A DNA stretch of 24,478 nucleotides from Candidatus Puniceispirillum sp. (GTDB taxonomy: Bacteria > Pseudomonadota > Alphaproteobacteria > Puniceispirillales > Puniceispirillaceae): the NCBI GenBank assembly GCA_018668795.1, contig JABJBD010000040.1, forward strand, positions 1 through 24,478, given 5' to 3'. The notes beneath the pieces are model-generated. The model was not told the DNA's origin and did not search any database. It worked only from the letters and a program-made list of their open reading frames with translations. A program made the position numbers and the translations under genes. Below are positions 22,086 to 24,478 of this stretch, piece by piece (position 1 is the first letter of the stretch; every line of letters starts with the position of its first letter).

Positions 22086-23495
22086 TCAGAAAACATGGCG
22101 AAAATAGATAATTACCGCATCGTCTGTAAAATTATCCGGACTGTAATGTGACACTGACGATGTACGGATAAAATGCAGATCGACTAATGATGTTTTATCC
22201 TTTGAAAGATGCAGGCCAATATTTGCCGACAGCTCGCGGCGGCTGATCTGATGCGGTAAACGTAAATAGACCAGCGGCTCGGTGAAAACTCTTTTTGTTT
22301 GACGCAGGCTTGCGCCGGCAAACGCCCATGCTGACAGATCCGCCGAAATGCCAAATTTCAAATCCCGGCCTAACGATGACAGTGCACCGCCTGTTCTGGG
22401 TGTTCTAGCCCATGTTGCGCTTGCTTCGGCTTTCAGATCCTTCGTAATTTTGGTGATAAACGCCATACCAGTCTCAAATCGTTTACTATGGCGCATATTT
22501 TGAAGGATGCGCGTTTGCGATATCCCGGCCTTTATACTTGTCTTCTCGCTGATAAAGTGACGCAAGGTCACGCCCGCACGCAAGGCTTCATGAGCCAGCG
22601 TTGCTGAATCGGGACCTTGCTGGGCTGATATTGATTGGGCTGAAAAATGGGCTTCAAATTGTCTTTTGTCACCAACAGAACGCTCCATATCCAGCTGAAT
22701 TTGCGCGCCCTGTAATCCGAAATATGGTTTGCTATTCAGCTTGCGAAAAATATTCGTCCGTATCGAGGGCGTCCACATACCATGGGTGCGAATTTTGCTT
22801 ATTGTTCCCACATGAAGCCAGATTGACGTGCCGCCACGGTCAGTTTGCTTCAGTGCGACCTTGCCATCATGTGCACATAAAGACCCAAGCGCATGACAAT
22901 AGCGATCAAGTAATGATCCTTTGTCGATCGCTACGATATCATCGCCCGGGCGATCAAGCAAAGACGCCGAACGTTGCCCTTTCGTTGATATGAAGGCAGC
23001 ATTTTCAACAAATGGCGCACAAACCTTGCGCATACGGCCGATGATGAAACGCTGGCGTCTAGTGATCGAATCCTGTGCCTGTGGATCTGTCAAATCATGC
23101 GCATGTTTCAAATGCGGAATGGCGCGCGCGCATTGTTTGGCATTGATATAAAGTTTGGCCAGAATAATCCGCAATAAAACTGCATCAGGCACCAGTTCTG
23201 TACTTTGCCTTGCCAAAGACAGAGCTAATTCATCCGCGCCTTGATCAGATGCCCGCCTAATCATCGTGGCGTATAGGTCTAGAAGATTTATCGTATCTGA
23301 CGTCATAGGATGCGCTTTAGCAACCTTATGACGTGGCGCGATCTTATCTTTCAACAATGGCTGGGAATCGGTAATCGCATAGGCGGCGCATGGTATTAAG
23401 GTCATTATGCCAAGAGCATAGCTAGTAAAAATAAAATTGCGTGCCCATGAAACGAATCCATAAGTGCATATATTTGCGCGAATAGAGGTCATCAT
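22086..23495 (-). CDS. Predicted outer-membrane beta-barrel protein with N-terminal TPR-like region
   Basis: 469-residue protein. It has a long basic N-region, a hydrophobic core and a signal-peptidase I-like site after AYA (about residue 40). Residues about 69-139 look like TPR helices (TINLLDLYATMIRRASDQGA, then ELALSLARQSTELVPD). From about 225 the sequence alternates polar and hydrophobic residues as in transmembrane strands, and it ends in the aromatic FRHVF typical of outer-membrane barrels. Periplasmic TPR followed by a C-terminal barrel resembles surface lipoprotein assembly modifiers (SlaM, DUF560), but I cannot confirm that family by eye. The start is uncertain: tandem ATGs at 23495 and 23492 or a TTG at 23513, none with a good Shine-Dalgarno. 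Gaps on both sides suggest its own transcript. Confidence 0.6.
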   Translation of the reverse strand: MMTSIRANICTYGFVSWARNFIFTSYALGIMTLIPCAAYAITDSQPLLKDKIAPRHKVAKAHPMTSDTINLLDLYATMIRRASDQGADELALSLARQSTELVPDAVLLRIILAKLYINAKQCARAIPHLKHAHDLTDPQAQDSITRRQRFIIGRMRKVCAPFVENAAFISTKGQRSASLLDRPGDDIVAIDKGSLLDRYCHALGSLCAHDGKVALKQTDRGGTSIWLHVGTISKIRTHGMWTPSIRTNIFRKLNSKPYFGLQGAQIQLDMERSVGDKRQFEAHFSAQSISAQQGPDSATLAHEALRAGVTLRHFISEKTSIKAGISQTRILQNMRHSKRFETGMAFITKITKDLKAEASATWARTPRTGGALSSLGRDLKFGISADLSAWAFAGASLRQTKRVFTEPLVYLRLPHQISRRELSANIGLHLSKDKTSLVDLHFIRTSSVSHYSPDNFTDDAVIIYFRHVF

Positions 23496-23584
23496 TTTTA
23501 GATCTATCTTCAATCAGGAAGATAGAACAGAATGGCGTAAAATTAGTCAACTATTTAATTTTATTACATTTTTTGAGTGTTGGA

Positions 23585-24283
23585 TCACTCTAAAATCGAC
23601 TTCATTTTCTCGACAACAAAACGATGTGGCTCATTATAAACAATCGTACCTTTGAATTCTCCATTCGCACGGTACAGGTAAACCGCCGAGCTATGGTCAT
23701 AGAGAATATCACCCGCACTGGTCTCAACCCGCTGCGCATAGGCACCAAAATTGCCAAGGGCATCGGTTACAGCCGCTTTATTTCCTGTCAGGCCCGTCAC
23801 CGTCATATCAAACAGGCTGAGATAGGCTTCTAATTGGGCAGGCGTATCGCGCTCCGGATCAACCGTCATGAACAGAATCTGCAAATCATCAACAGCAAAA
23901 CCAGCCTCTTTCACCTCGTCAAGCGCGCTCCCAAGTACGGTTAACGTCATGGGACAGACATCTGGACAATAGCTATAGCCAAAGAACAGAGCTATCGGCC
24001 GTCCTTTGAAATCAGCGTTGGTAACAATGCGTGCGTTCTGGTCACGTAGTGTAAAAGATGATTCTTCAAAGGCCGGAAATCCAAGCCCGCTCATTTCTGC
24101 CTGTCGGTTGGCAAGCATGAAAATACCGCCAGCAAGTCCAGCAAACAGTAATATACCAACAATATAAAGAAATGACCTTTTGCTATTCATGCGGCCATTG
24201 TCATCATTGCGTTGGGTTTCGTTCGGGTTATTTTCGTGCTTGTCTGGCAATTGCAAATCCTTACGATCTTTCCTATCTGTCAT
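23585..24283 (-). CDS. SCO1/SenC/PrrC-type copper chaperone for cytochrome oxidase
   Basis: 232-residue membrane-anchored thioredoxin-fold protein that delivers copper to, or reduces, the CuA site of cytochrome c oxidase in the periplasm. After a charged, hydrophilic N-terminus of about 30 residues there is one membrane segment (SFLYIVGILLFAGLAGGIFML, about 37-57). The copper ligands are C106 and C110 in CPDVCP and H197 in YDHSSAVY, spaced as in the family. The start is uncertain: ATG at 24283 (chosen), a TTG 12 bases upstream, or ATG at 24190 directly before the membrane anchor; none has a strong Shine-Dalgarno. No oxidase subunit gene adjoins it; ctaA lies about 18 kb to the left. Confidence 0.93.
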   Translation of the reverse strand: MTDRKDRKDLQLPDKHENNPNETQRNDDNGRMNSKRSFLYIVGILLFAGLAGGIFMLANRQAEMSGLGFPAFEESSFTLRDQNARIVTNADFKGRPIALFFGYSYCPDVCPMTLTVLGSALDEVKEAGFAVDDLQILFMTVDPERDTPAQLEAYLSLFDMTVTGLTGNKAAVTDALGNFGAYAQRVETSAGDILYDHSSAVYLYRANGEFKGTIVYNEPHRFVVEKMKSILE

Positions 24284-24478
24284 ATAGACAACCAATCAAC
24301 TTTGTATCTATGGGTGCGCTGCGATTATTCAACCCTTGGCTTGCCATTATTAAACAAGCGAACAATAACCTGACGGGACATATTTATAGCGTGATTATTG
24401 ATATCACGTCGGGATTGAAATCCTCTGCCGCTTGGGTTTACAGTGCGGACATTAACGAATAAAGCGAGATATCAGCAT
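24284..24478. other. Right-end region upstream of the SCO gene
   Basis: No supported gene. It holds a dyad CGTGAT-N7-ATCACG at 24390-24408, 107 bases upstream of the SCO start. The last 27 bases could be the 3' end of a minus-strand gene lying mainly outside the window (an open frame to a TAA at 24454-24452), but this cannot be judged from so little sequence. Confidence 0.35.

Overview
The window reads as a contiguous piece of an alphaproteobacterial chromosome with roughly balanced base composition. The family content (COX15-type CtaA, a cysG/DUF2849/cysI/DUF934 cluster, the two-domain long Dcd, Bmt with a DUF1289 neighbour, groESL with CIRCE) fits a marine heterotroph, possibly of the SAR116 type. 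That placement is my inference; no rRNA or other marker gene is present. Almost every base is coding. I see no phage genes, insertion sequences, CRISPR array or tRNA.

Layout. Positions 1-1290 hold groES and the start of groEL on the minus strand, behind a promoter with a perfect CIRCE operator. Positions 1319-4888 are a tightly overlapping minus-strand sulfite-reduction operon (siroheme synthase, DUF2849, sulfite reductase hemoprotein, DUF934). The intergenic stretch that follows carries two dyads and separates it from ctaA (heme A synthase) on the plus strand. ctaA converges on aspS, and the two stop codons interlock on one CTAG. Next come a DUF1289 gene plus bmt (homocysteine methylation) and a DJ-1/PfpI-like gene, all minus. 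A 610-base region without a convincing gene leads to trkH (K+ uptake) on plus. trkH converges on a minus-strand run of argD, argF, hslO and a lipoprotein gene (arginine synthesis plus the redox chaperone Hsp33). Further right are dcd, which has its own terminator, and an ABC-2 permease, both minus, then recX and acs on plus. The right end is minus: a LuxR-type regulator, a predicted outer-membrane barrel protein and a SCO1-type copper chaperone.

How the genes work together. CtaA and the SCO protein both serve assembly of haem-copper cytochrome oxidase, although they are about 18 kb apart. The cys cluster reduces sulfite to sulfide and makes part of its own sirohaem cofactor; no PAPS reductase gene (cysH) is visible. 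Bmt supplies methionine. acs feeds acetate into acetyl-CoA and faces an orphan LuxR regulator.

The strongest unexplained signal is a structured repeat found just after the stop codons of both trkH and acs, each time in a convergent intergenic gap. The outer stem, a 3-nt bulge and a 19-nt linker are conserved, while the inner stem changes sequence but stays paired. Other points of interest are a CysG with a truncated, degenerate methyltransferase half and an altered nucleotide-binding loop, a LuxR receiver lacking most activation residues, and an 18-bp palindrome upstream of the cys operon.
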